64,000 nt of DNA from Rugalucina vietnamica (taxonomy: Eukaryota > Mollusca > Bivalvia > Lucinida > Lucinidae). Location: assembly GCA_964017185.1 (NCBI GenBank), contig OZ024880.1, positions 44,281,071 to 44,345,070 on the forward strand, in the 5' to 3' direction. The notes beneath the pieces are model-generated. The model did not search any database. It was given only the letters and a program-made list of their open reading frames with translations, and was not told the origin of the DNA. A program made the translations under genes and the position numbers. Of this stretch, positions 22,368 to 33,408 are shown piece by piece (position 1 is the stretch's first letter; each line of letters opens with the position of its first letter).

Positions 22368-22973
22368 AAGTAGTTCTATTCGCTTTAGATAGTAGAGGAA
22401 AATGGTTGGCTGGCATGCTGTACAAAGAAGGATTGATAATTCTGATGCTTTTTGGACGTATTTCAGTCTACTACGTGCTTAAAAAATGGTACCGCGTAGC
22501 ACATGGTTCCGCCAGCTCCGGCGTACAACGATATTTTTCGAGATATTTCTCAGAAAACAAACATCTTTTCCCAACTGTTGCTAGTTTCCGATGCTTTGGG
22601 GCCAAATGATGACTCGTGCATGGATAAACAGAAAGAAAAGTAGAACAGATGAAAACTATATCATTTGAAAGTCATGAATTTACAAGAAATCTTCAAAATC
22701 GCCCTACCCACCGTATCGGTACTCGAATGTATTCCTAAATGCTTAGATAAATCACCAAGTGCATGTCACGCACGTCTTTCCGATACAATTCTATAGTCCC
22801 TTTGGCATATGAGATGTTTTGGAAGAAACTATAATTGAAGAAAACCAGGATAATACGTACCATTTCCGCAGTTTGTTTATTGTTGGCCGCCATTTTATTC
22901 CACAAATCAGCGTATCAATCTCCGGCAAGTCCACGTAGACCCCGGCAATGCAACGTATAGATTGACCAGTGTG
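22368..22973 (-). repeat. Right arm of the ~610-bp inverted repeat
   Basis: Reverse complement of 20394-21008. The 1.36-kb spacer is built of other repeats. Confidence 0.88.
22861..22893 (-). CDS. Possible first coding exon, copy 3 (inverted)
   Basis: Minus-strand ATG with the same 11 codons and GTACGT donor as the copies at 19152 and 20474. Confidence 0.3.
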
Positions 22974-23000
22974 TATTTTAAGCCATTGTGGAGACTCGTG

Positions 23001-23236
23001 ATGCAACATAGCCTGCGTTCCAGCCTGATCATTTTCTCTCTTTTTTATGTTTTCGTTTCTTGGTCAATATCTACGGAGATCAATAACGGCTACCGATACA
23101 TTAATTTGATTTGGAATTTTTATAACGTACCCATTGTCGAAAAAAATGATAATAGAAAAATTATTATATTGACGACTGGACCCAGGCTAGATGCAAAAGT
23201 GACCCGCGGGAGAGATTTGTCTATCCACCCCTAACA
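23001..23236 (+). CDS. Hypothetical type II membrane protein N-terminus
   Basis: From ATG 23001 a frame of about 78 codons encodes a short basic start, a hydrophobic segment (SSLIIFSLFYVFVSW), then a polar stretch with KIIILTTGPRLDAK before a stop. The layout resembles the N-terminus of a Golgi glycosyltransferase. No catalytic domain follows and no donor was identified, so it could be a fragment or chance. Confidence 0.25.
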
Positions 23237-23524
23237 CCATTTATGTACGATTCTTATTTTACTGATTTAAGACAGAGAAAATATAAGTCCGCATTTTATG
23301 TTCGCATTCAAAATAATTATTTCAATGAATTCATGCACACAAGATGACAGTTAATAGAACAAGATATCAATAATACATGTATCGCAGATTCTTCAAGATA
23401 ATATACGACCATTTTGAAAATATGCAAATAAGGAAAGCGTCATTTTTCAATTTGCCTGCAATTGATAGCTTTAAACTAGTAGTTTAATTTCTAATAGGGG
23501 TTACACGTAATGTTTTATTGTTTT

Positions 23525-25327
23525 TCACAGATTCAACTTTTCCAATTTGTCTCTTATATCTTTAACACTGTCAGTTCCGCGGATGATATCAGCTATTTTC
23601 TCTGCCACCATAACAACAGGGGCATTAGTATTACCCGCAGTCACATTGGGAAATATAGATGCGTCTACTACGCGTAAATTATTCACTCCTTTGACGCGAA
23701 GTTGAGGATCAACAACTGCAGTTTTGTCATTCTCTGTGCCCATTTTGCACGTTCCAGATTGATGATATGCACTAACCGCCAGATGGCGCGTGTAACATTC
23801 CCAGAATTCATCAGATCTAAACACGCGTTCTGCACAGAAGGAGACCTGTGCCTGGTCAATTTGAGCGCCTATTTCTCTCATCGTTGCCTTGGCGTTTCAA
23901 CGATTTTATCCCAGATTCTTATTACTGCAATAAATCCGTCAATGTCATCCTCATGTGTCAAATACAAAGGATCAATAACTGGATAATCATATGGATCGTC
24001 ACTTCTAAGTTTGATCATACCCGTACTCTTAGGATGCGTGATGCGTACAATAGTGAAGAAACCATTTTCATTCGGAGTTTTGGCTAATATCTCCATCGCT
24101 ACGTCATCTCTATAATTGTAATTATTTTTGTATGGAAGAATGCTCCAGAATACAAACTGAATATCAGCTGATCCTTGACCTCTCCTCGAATCGTTGACAT
24201 AGAAAAAACCTGTAGCTTCACCTGTAACACTTAATGGCCCGGTACCAAACATTTGGTATTGTAATTTGGACCACAGACTTTCTGTGCTTTCCTCGGTAAT
24301 ACCATATGGTGCATTTATTTTGGTAAACAATGGAACAATTTGGTGATCTTGAAGATTGTGGCCAACGGGCAAATCTGACTTCACCGGTATTCCAATTTCC
24401 TCCAAATTGTCTTTAGGTCCGATTCCACTAAGCATAAGAAGTTGGGGTGAGTTTATAGCTCCTGCCGAAACTATTATTTCTCTTCGCGCACGAATGATAA
24501 ATTTCCTTAAATTTCTTATCACTTGCACCCCCACTGCTGTCCGGCTCTCTATCTCTATTTTCGTTACAAAACTTTCAACAGCAATATAGAGATTTTTTCT
24601 GCCTCCGATTTTCTTCACCATTTCTACGCTTGCGCATCGCTTTCCATTTCTTGTACTTAATTGAATATAGCTTAAACCTTCTCGGTCGGCTCCGTTATAG
24701 CCAACTGAGTTATATCCCGCCTCATGTCCCGCCTTAATGTAAATATCAGCCAATGGAGTTGCTTTGCCATCGCTCACTGCTAGTGGTCCACCCGACGCGT
24801 GATACGAGGACTTTTTCAGATCCATTATTAACATGTCTTCGGGGTAGCACATCTTTATAGCTCCATCCTGTGCATCCGTTTTTGCACCATTCATCAAATT
24901 CGTATTTCGACCCTCTGATATATTGCAAATAATTCAGCATGTTTGTTCCACCTAATACTTTCCCCCTTGGTATATATCCCCGATTTTCCTTCAGTCCAAG
25001 TTGCGAGAACACCTGTGGCTCTGTATAATATTCCCAGTCATACAGTGTATGCTGCAATTGCGTAGCATACATAGGGACAGTGAAATATGGATTTTTGTCA
25101 AACATTTTACCGGCTTCTAGCAACAGGACGGTTCTATCTGGGTCTTCCGAAAGTCTCGTAGCTAGGACAGACCCTGCAGTTCCACCTCCTACTATGATAT
25201 AATCATACTCGTCGTCCAGTTTATCTTTGAGGATGACTGTATTTTGCAAAACCGAGACTGATATTAAAGTATATCCAACAATCAGAACGATAGTTGCAAA
25301 CACAAAATATGGAGAGATCACTTCCAT
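23525..25327 (-). pseudogene. GMC oxidoreductase (glucose/choline dehydrogenase-like), intronless, two frame breaks
   Basis: Starts at ATG 25327 (MEVISPYFVFAT). A hydrophobic segment at residues 8-27 precedes the FAD-binding Rossmann motif DYIIVGGGTAGSVLATRL (residues 42-59). GMC signature 1 is RGKVLGGTNMLNYLQYIRG, and signature 2 is GAINSPQLLMLSGIGP. The C-terminus has the catalytic-type His in YHQSGTCKMG and Asn in NVTAGNTNAP. Full length would be about 600 residues, normal for the family. Break 1, near 24840: after GWSYKDVLP the frame shifts at EDMLIMDL, where the family usually has a few more residues, which suggests a deletion of about 14 bp. Break 2, near 23880: VETP and MREIGAQI are in different frames. 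The family oxidises alcohols or sugars with FAD. Absence of introns plus two breaks suggests a decayed retrocopy. Assembly error remains possible. Confidence 0.85.
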
Positions 25328-25681
25328 TTTAATTGAATTTTTGAGCAAACTTACGAGTACATAAAGTTTAAATTAAAAATGTATATGACTATTGATTAAA
25401 GTAAGAAGGTAATTGTATGGCCACGGTGTGTGCTCGTCATGGTGTGTTACTGTAAATAGTAAAAGGTACGAGGGCAGGTCAAAAGAGGTTATTTTAAGCA
25501 AGTTTTCGCATGGTGTCTATCAAGAAAACCCAGAATGTTTGTTTGTTTGTTGGATTTCATGCTTTACGGCTGTGTCAACAGCAATGATCATTTTGGGACG
25601 TTGTCTCCATTTTATGGGACTTCTTCCCAACAGTGGAAAGGGTCGCAAAGACTGATTCATTGTCATATATACCTGAGAGAT

Positions 25682-25747
<66 letters not shown>
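25682..25747. repeat. (GA)n microsatellite
   Basis: About 32 uninterrupted GA units. The Ser-Leu and Arg-Glu ORFs here are artefacts of it. Confidence 0.95.
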
Positions 25748-25751
<4 letters not shown>

Positions 25752-25989
25752 TCGGTTTGGATATGCAAAGACTGTTTCGGAAGATGGAACGTAAGAAGGC
25801 TTTGGAAAGCGATACAGCGGTATTTTGTGGAACATGGAGAGAGTAACAAGGCACAAAAGCCATTATAGTCATCCTTTGCCAAATCCGACACCAGATGTAC
25901 TGACCTGGTACAGTTGGGAGAGGGCGAGTGAGTGAAGTTGACGCTGCGCACCTCTTCTGCATCATTCACGGATTGCCAATTTCTACAAG

Positions 25990-26350
25990 ATGAGCCTTGC
26001 ACAATGGGAGACCGATTGGCAAATGAAATTCAACGTTGCCAAATGTCACTCAATGAGGGTGACCCGGCACCCCTCTAGCAATCAAATAAACTTCAACTAC
26101 TCTCTACATCAACAAACGTTGGAACAAGTTCGACCAACCAAATACCTTGGACTTACTATCACTGACAACTTGGAATGGGGTCAACATGTTTAAAGCAACT
26201 AAGCTACTGGGTTTTCTTCGGCGCACTTTGGCTCTTGCCCTTACGCATACAAAGGAAGTTACATTCAAAACATCGGTTCGTCGTCAGCTCGAGTATGCAG
26301 CTCCTATTTGGCATCCCTATAATGATGCTGAATCTGATTCTGAATCTGAA
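25990..26350 (+). pseudogene. LINE (jockey-like) reverse transcriptase 3' part
   Basis: Encodes WETDWQMKFNVAKCHSMRVT, TKYLGLTITDNLEW and, after a frame change near 26190, LGFLRRTLA and RRQLEYAAPIWHPYN. These are the thumb-side motifs typical of non-LTR reverse transcriptases (WQMxFNxxKC, KYLGVTI, LEYAxxIW). Frame change and truncation show it is dead. Confidence 0.8.
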
Positions 26351-26394
26351 TAGTTTACTGGTGATTTGCCAAATGACATTATTTCACCAGGGGG

Positions 26395-26570
26395 TTCGGA
26401 TGGGGGAGAAATTAGTCCATAGAACGCACGTTCTGTATATTCTCCAATTCCTCCTGAAGGCCTTTAGTATGAGGATCCCAAACAGAACTTCCATATTCCA
26501 GGACTGAGCGCACCAGTCCTTTATAAGCTGCGTTTTCAACATCTTGGGGACAAGAAAATAAGTTTCTCCT
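26395..26570 (-). pseudogene. LINE fragment on the opposite strand
   Basis: Minus strand encodes AAYKGLVRSVLEYGSSVWDP followed by HTKGLQEELENIQN, the same RT region as the plus-strand fragment beside it but from another copy and in inverse orientation. Confidence 0.72.
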
Positions 26571-26639
26571 CAAGAATCAGATAAGATGGAGGGGGCAGCA
26601 GCCAGGTGGGCCTGCAGGTGATGGAGGAACGTGAGTAGC

Positions 26640-26689
26640 GTCGACGATAAACTCGAGTGGTCATCCCCAGAGGACCGTAAGGTGGCCCT

Positions 26690-26732
<43 letters not shown>

Positions 26733-26962
26733 ATTCACTCCGGTATAGTGTCTCTTGATAAAGATAGATATCTGACATCCAACTTAAGAAGTACCGGGGC
26801 ATCTCATGATTCACAATACACAAGATATACGGCCTATAGTGATGCTGTGAAGGATTCTTTTTTCCCTATGGCTGTCCCTTTATTGTTTATGGGATAGTCT
26901 TCCCTCTTCATTGGTCTTATCAAAGACTGCTGAAGAATTCAAGGCTTTTATTTAGATTAGGG
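26640..26962 (+). pseudogene. LINE ORF2 C-terminal segment broken by a poly(T) run
   Basis: DKLEWSSPEDRKVALL, then about 35 T, then FYKIHSGIVSLDKDRYL...TRYTAYSDAVKDSFFP. After another shift it reads WDSLPSSLVLSKTAEEFKAF and stops. This is the usual C-terminal tail after RT in jockey-group LINEs. Confidence 0.72.
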
Positions 26963-27276
26963 GTTCAGAGGTATACGTTTTAGTATGCCTCTGTTAAGCT
27001 TCTTGTGAATAGTTTTAATGGCCCATCCCGACGAATGTTCTCCTCCACCTTGCTAAATTCAATTTGCGGGTTCATGTCTATTTCGAAATAGGCATGGGCC
27101 GATCGGTTAACCACTTAACCACTTCGGTCATTTTGACCCTTCCAGTACACTATAAGCACCTACTCACACAACAAGTTCACCACACTGCATCCACATATAT
27201 ACAATAGTTCTGTGGTAGCCACTGGTACCTCTTTATTATGCATGTGCGTATGTGTCCATATAAATGTGTACATTGT

Positions 27277-27394
<118 letters not shown>

Positions 27395-27414
27395 CGTTAA
27401 TGAAAGGAACGAAA

Positions 27415-27631
27415 TATGAACGGGTGGATGAATGGATAGATAAATGGTTGGTTGGTTGGGTGGATCGATGGATAGATGGATGGATGGATGGATGGATTAA
27501 TTGAGTGAGTGATTGATTGATTAATGGAATGAACGAAAGGTGGATGGATGGGTATAGATTGGGTGTGTGATTGGTTGATGGAATGGACGAAATATGGATA
27601 GAGAGATCGATGACCATATGGATGGATGAAG

Positions 27632-27685
<54 letters not shown>

Positions 27686-28165
27686 CATTGATTGATTGAT
27701 TGATTGATTGATTGACGGACGCATGGACGTATGGACGTATGGACGGACGGATGGATGGATGGATGGATGGATGGATGGATGGATGGATGGATGGATTGTG
27801 TGATTGATTGATTGATCGATTGTGTGATTGGTTGAATGAAGGAAAGATGGATAGAGAAATGAACAGGTGGATGGATGGGTGGATTGATTGAGTGAGTGAA
27901 TGAGTGATTGATTGAGTGATTGATTGATGGAATGAACGATGAATGTATAAAGGTATGAACAGGTGGATGGATGAGGATGATTGATTGATTCATTGATTGA
28001 TTGATTGATTGATTGATTGACGGACAGACGGGTAGATGGATGGATGGGTGGATGGTTGGGTGGATGGATGGATGGATGGATGGATGAATAGATGGATGGA
28101 TGGATGGATGGATGGATGGATGGAGGGATGGGTGGGTGGATGGGTGGATGTATTGATGGATTATT
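27415..28165. repeat. 0.75-kb tetranucleotide satellite (GGAT / TTGA)
   Basis: Blocks of (GGAT)n alternate with (TTGA)n and variants. Minus-strand His/Pro/Ile/Asn/Ser-rich ORFs up to 236 codons arise purely from the repeat and are not genes. Confidence 0.93.
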
Positions 28166-28241
28166 TGGTGCACAGCCACAACCCCAGGTGCATCTGCTGG
28201 AAAAGGAGGGATTTCCAGCGAAATCTCGCAAACTACCGGTG

Positions 28242-28291
28242 TGACGTCACGAATTTGAAATTCATCATGGCGGACACTGTCTGAAATTCTG
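28242..28291 (+). promoter_or_regulatory. Candidate promoter / non-coding first exon
   Basis: A perfect CRE palindrome TGACGTCA (28242-28249) is followed by 'catcATGGCGGACAC', like the YY1-type initiator context, and then a strong splice donor (CTG|GTAGGT, exon end 28291). The short ATG frame stops after four codons past Met, so the exon would be untranslated or carry a uORF. The next coding exon on this strand is CLASP exon 1, whose own acceptor at 34311 implies an upstream non-coding exon. Confidence 0.35.
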
Positions 28292-28465
28292 GTAGGTCTG
28301 CGCACAAAATGGGTTATTTTTCCATTACATGTTGTGATGATGAAGCTTAAGATTGTTCACAGATCTAAGAAGAAACAAAACTTATGCTTAGTCTGAAGTT
28401 CGAGACTGTTGCGCTCAGCGACTATTTGTAATTTTATAATTTACTTTCTCGAATGTCATTTTTAC

Positions 28466-29091
28466 TGATCAGGCTCAGGACAAATCAAAATTTAGCTACA
28501 GAGCTCGATTTAGCTATAGTAGCTAAAAGGAGCTTTAAAATTGTGTATATTTCATATATATGTCATAATAAAAAGACTCATTGAAAAAATTGCAAGTAAA
28601 TGATTAATAAAAAATGTTAACTACTTTGTATGGGTTGTGTAAACATCAAATTTGAGAAAATCCAGCCAAGATTTTTTTGCAAAAACTTCATTTTATAATT
28701 GCAGGAAATGAGATGTTATAAAATACCTCATTGTGGCAGTCACTGCAAAAAAATAGAATGCCAAACACAGAACACAATTTATGCAGCAGAAAAAAATATG
28801 ATAGCATATGTAACTGTTGATCGGGGTTTTATGAATTCTCATTTTCTGAAATAAACAAAAACGGTGTTTTTTGCAGAAATTTCTTCTCTGGATTTTTCCA
28901 AAAATGTTGTTTACACAAAATATTTAAAGTTGTTAACAATTTTAATCGAGTATTTGCCTGCAATTTTTTCACAATGTTTAAGTTTAATAAAACATATATG
29001 AAATATACACAATTTTTAAAGCTCCCTTTAGCTACTATAGCTAAATCGAGCTCTGTAGCTAAATTTTGATTTGTCCTGAGCCTGCTGATCA
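28466..29091. mobile_element. Fold-back TIR element, 626 bp
   Basis: Termini TGATCAGGCTCAGGACAAAT and its near inverse complement (left end lacks GC) continue inward as long inverted arms. They include 'gctacagagctcgatttagc' on the left and its near-complement 'gctaaatcgagctctgtagc' on the right. Similarity persists for roughly 250 bp per arm. No coding capacity. Confidence 0.82.
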
Positions 29092-30087
29092 TCTGATCAT
29101 GTTTATTTTTTGACATTTTATGATTTGTCCATTGACACTTCTGATTTGTAAAAATGTCTGAAATATAATGAACATGAATATCTGTTCAGTGTTTTCAACA
29201 GTGAATGCCATTTAGACTGGCGTTGTTTAGTTGCAAAAAAGCAGAAAAAATAAAACCACCTGTTCTTCACATTTTTTTTTTATTTTATTTAATGCAGCCA
29301 CCAGTGAGGAACCATGAATAGTTGAGCAAGTTTAAGAACCTTTACAGATGCTCACATCATTATTTGTAGCAATAGATGGGTTCAGACCCATTTCCTTGCA
29401 AATGTGCTGCAAGCTGGGATGGAAATAAAAGAAACTGTAAAAAAAAAAAAAAATCTTATCTACTATCTTCATATCATACAGATTTTATCCTAGTTTCAAG
29501 TTTTTCCCAGTTCCAAACCAAGAAGTCATATCGTCTCTAACTACTCAGCAGTGGTTTGATTAAAAAACAAATATTTTCTATGGTCATAAAGTTATCTTTT
29601 TCTCTTACTCTGCACGAAGTCAGATTTTGAAAACTTATCTGCTTGCTAAAAATAAATCTGTTCTTTGAGATGACCTGTCAAATTAGAATGTATTTTGCAA
29701 CTGTGTAATTATCCACATGGTGCTTGTTTCTGCAAAATGCGTAAACCTTGAATAATTTTCATTTACACTTTTGGTTCAAACATTAATTATAACACATCAG
29801 GAAAACTAAACCTCATTTATTGATTTTCTGTTGCGTAGGAGCTTTTTAATTATATCTACTAATTGTCCCGTTTTAGTGTCAGTAAAAATCAATTGTGTCG
29901 ACATACTCATAAATCGATTAATACTGAAGTACACACCTTTAGGTCTTAGCGCTAAAGAAGGAGGGCGTGTTTCAATATCAGTATTTTATTTGGTGTGTGT
30001 GTGTGTGCATGTGTCAGTTTTTGCCAAATCTCGGTGTGGACATGACTGATAAAAAATGCCCTGGGCCGACGAATAATCCTGAATGCA
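29092..30087. other. Gene-free stretch
   Basis: AT-rich, with short A and T runs and a brief (GT)n at about 29993-30008. No ORF or repeat recognised. Confidence 0.4.
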
Positions 30088-30093
30088 GGACAC

Positions 30094-31120
30094 CAGTACC
30101 TTATAGGGCTGAGTATCGCCCACTAAAACCGCATCGCGATATATCGCGGTACGGGAAATGCATATCACATGCGTATTGAATGTATCGTACAAACAGGAAA
30201 GTCAATTTTCAATTTCTTATCGAAGCCAAAATTTGTTGCACTAGAATGGGAATCAATTTTACAACATTTGTAGTACATCTATGACTGATATTATTGTAAA
30301 CAACATGCAAAATTTTTATGCGACGTCAGGTTGTTTTAAAGTGCCGAAATAGATGTATGTTCCAAAAATAACCACATGATTGACAGCTCAACAGGGGAGG
30401 CAAATATGCACATGTATTGGACTGGTTTCACGCTAATTACCTGTAAAAATTCGATAGCAGGACCGATTGTAAATACACAGTCTGTGGTTGTACTCGTTTG
30501 GATTATTTTGGGTGTTAGTATAAAACCCGGACTGTGTTACGATATACCGGAATCCTTGTATGGGCGTACCGGTATACCGTACCGCGAGCACCGTACCGCA
30601 GTATACCGATATATCGGTATATCGTTACACCCCTAGTACCTTAATTAATTTTTTAGCCTATAGGGTATTTATGCACCCCTTTTTCATTCAATTGCGTATC
30701 TGGAATTTTAATTGGGTAAGTTCAATTCTGTTACGCACTCTATTTTCAATCAATTGGGTAAAATGGAAAACAATTTGGTAAAAATGATGTTCGAGGTGAA
30801 CTTTCCTTATTTTCTTCTACTTTCGCATAAAATAAAAGGGAAACATTGATTGGTTGAGAGAATTAACTAAAATCGCAGTCAACCAACGAAAAAACAGAAA
30901 AGAAATGGCTTCCAATCGATCGATTTGCGCATGTCCAATGACATTTTTGTTTAATGTAGGCGGCGCACACCGATAAAAACCGGTACGCAATTGATTTTTC
31001 CGGTATTGCGTATCGGCGATTTCTTTTGCGTTTTCTTACGCTACCAGATCGTTATTAATTGCGTTTTTTTCATATTTTAATTGGGTAATTACGCAAATAC
31101 GCAGCATAATTAAGGTACTG
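30094..31120. mobile_element. TIR element E (CAGTACCTTAAT ends) interrupted by a hAT-like element
   Basis: Ends CAGTACCTTAATTA and TAATTAAGGTACTG are exact inverted repeats once the inner insertion is removed. GGACAC flanks both sides (30088-30093, 31121-31126), a 6-bp target-site duplication. About 487 bp without the insertion. No transposase. Confidence 0.82.
30104..30635. mobile_element. Non-autonomous hAT-like element nested in element E
   Basis: Starts TAGGGCTGAGTATCG and ends CGTTACACCCCTA, with palindromic 'cgatatatcg' clusters near both ends. It is bounded by a perfect 8-bp duplication GTACCTTA (30096-30103, 30636-30643), the hAT hallmark. It entered ten bases from the left end of element E. 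Confidence 0.88.
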
Positions 31121-31126
31121 GGACAC

Positions 31127-32465
31127 TGTGACTGACGGCATTTTTTTGGTCGAAATGGCCCTAAATTTGTTCGGAGCATAACGTCCCGAAACTGACTGTT
31201 TCGGTTCATTTTTTCGATTCGGTTTTAGTTTGACTGTTTTTCAAAGTTGCATAATATATGCGATCTAATGATGTAATGTAAAGTATTATGAACCAGACTA
31301 GATTTGGACCGAATATATTTTGACAACCAACCATAAGCGAGCGACCATCTGCGTGCGCATTATCAACGACAATTGACAGCTCGTAGCTTTCCCCGATTCG
31401 GCATAGATTTTCGTTTTTTTCATGGATGAAATAGGATTTTTTCTATTGATCATGAAAAGGCTTTCTGACAATGGTCGATATTCATGCGAACAAGCATCAA
31501 TATTGGGCATGACAACCACTCGTCTTCCTTGATTTTAAGGTTAAAATCGACCGTTTTGCATCGCCAAAGGCAAGAGTGATCTGACAAGTTGAAGATTTTG
31601 ACAAAAACATTGTAAAATCAATAAAAATGGCGACCGTCCCGAACGACCCATTATATGGTATCTTGGTCGGGGCAATGCCAAACAAACAGTTTCTTAGCCC
31701 TGAGCCAGTGTTGCCTTCCAGATGAACTGGGACTCTCTTAGTGACTCAGGACAAATGAGAGAGAAAAACAAACAAACACCATACTTTAAACCATTTCACA
31801 TTGTATCCATGCCATGCACCTTTTTTAATCAAGATTATATTGCTGAAGATACATGTATCTTAAATTTGATATAAATCTTTTCAGTGCTTTCTAATCATGC
31901 TAATGGTAAGGTCAAAACCTAATTTGCTCTGATTGCTCAGATCAATTTTCTGGAAACCACTTCGAAAAACAGTGACCCGGAACTTGGAAAATTGCTGTAG
32001 TACTGAGTCATTCAATTTCTGATCATCACAAGGTTGTCGTCGCTGGTGTGGCATGTTTTTTGGCTGAGCTAAGCTGCTTGCTATCAGCCAAATCACTTTT
32101 CAGCCTTTGATCTTTGATCTTACTTTGATTATCGCCCCATCATACAACTTGCGTCTTATTGATGAATCTATCAATAACACTAGAAAATCATGACATCAGA
32201 CCAAAGGTGAAAACCAACAGCTCAGGAATCACAAAACATGTGAAAACAATACAACCATCAAAATGTTTGTTTTTGTTATCATGTTCAGTGAAATGATATA
32301 CCAGAGTCAGATTATGTTTAAAGTGAAATGATATGATCTGTATCTGCCAAGTACTCCAAGCACCTCAGTTGAGTATTACATGGAGTGTGTGCGCAATTGA
32401 CAGACATTAAAAAAGTAATAAAAGGCCTGGTTAAAAAAAAAATTGGTTAATGTCTGTTCCTCTTA
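31127..32465. other. Gene-free stretch with one possible small first exon
   Basis: At 31627 'aaaaATGGCGACCG' opens a 32-codon frame (MATVPNDPLYGILVGAMPNK...). It ends at a stop with no clear donor, so support is weak. Nothing else recognised. Confidence 0.25.
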
Positions 32466-32468
32466 TAA

Positions 32469-32900
32469 ATCAACAACATGCTAGACATGATAGGGAGTAA
32501 CAACAGACTCTTTGCCGACGACACTATAGTGTACCTAACCATTACAAATCAGTCATTCTGCAGTGCTCTCCAGGCAGACCTTACCAGGCTTGAAACCTGG
32601 GAAAGTGAGTGATTGATGGCGTTTAACCCTGACACGTGTGAGGTTATCAGAGTAACTAACAAGAAAAAGCCCACATTGTTTAAGTATACTCTTTAACGTG
32701 GGATTTGTCTCAAAGAAACAGATTCAGCTAAATATCTGGGAGTTACTATAACCAAGGACCCCAGCAGGCACATGACGCCAGAATGACGTCAGATCGACGT
32801 CGATGCGACGTCATGACGTCGCATCGGCGTTGATATGATGTCATTATGACGTCATGTGCCCGCTGGGACTTGTCCTATATCAAAGTCATCCTAAAGTGTT
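32469..32900 (+). pseudogene. LINE reverse transcriptase remnant with inserted MITE
   Basis: NNRLFADDTIVYLT (the F/YADD active-site motif of RT) is followed by LMAFNPDTCEVIRVT and SAKYLGVTITKD, with two in-frame stops. The frame resumes as LSYIK after the 108-bp insertion at 32760. Degenerate jockey-like element. Confidence 0.8.
32760..32867. mobile_element. 108-bp palindromic MITE inside the LINE remnant
   Basis: CCCAGCAGGCACATGACG on the left pairs with CGTCATGTGCCCGCTGGG on the right, and the interior is full of ACGTC/GACGT steps. AC flanks both sides (32758-32759, 32868-32869). Removing element plus one AC restores the LINE frame (KD|LSYI). Confidence 0.85.
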
Positions 32901-33329
32901 GCATCAGTGCTTGATGTGACTCACAGAGGGTCAAAAATGTTTTAAAACCTAGAATATATATACTTATTTTGTGAACAAATGATCAAAAATAATAAAAAAA
33001 AAAATATGACCAAATCTAAAAAAGATACATGAAAATGAGGGACCATAAAATATTAAGAAAAATAATTGCATCTTAGAAATGTTTAAATTTTGTGGAACCC
33101 CCAAAATAAGGAAATTAAGAATTTTCTAAATCCACCTGTAACATGGGGGTGATTCAAATGATACTATCTGTGCTGTTGTCCGAGACAGCTGCATAAATTG
33201 CTGTTGATACTGTCATTGTCCGTGTTCCAGCGTCCTCTAGGTCTAACGATCGACCTATAGGAGCGCCTTTTTCATCACTGATTGTCTATAAGGTATTGAT
33301 CTTTATTACTGACCCCTCTCAAACAACCA

Positions 33330-33408
33330 CAGGAATTGGCTTTGTTATCGCACCTGCTTATAGCAGGGTGCGATATAGGAGTCCAAATTTCCGTCCGTCC
33401 GTCAACAT
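33330..33408. repeat. Short repeat 'gcacctgcttatagcagggt'
   Basis: Small inverted repeat (gcacctgct ... agcagggtgc) followed by 'ccgtccgtccgtc', resembling the start of a dispersed element. No boundaries found. Confidence 0.35.

Noticed and set aside
25520..26002. Overlapping Ser-Leu and Arg-Glu repeat ORFs on both strands
   Set aside because: Produced by the (GA)n microsatellite; open in several frames at once, as expected for a dinucleotide repeat.
27521..28305. Two long minus-strand ORFs (236 and 206 codons) rich in His, Pro, Ser, Ile and Asn
   Set aside because: They are direct translations of the GGAT/TTGA tetranucleotide satellite in two frames; no start context, domain or splice signal.
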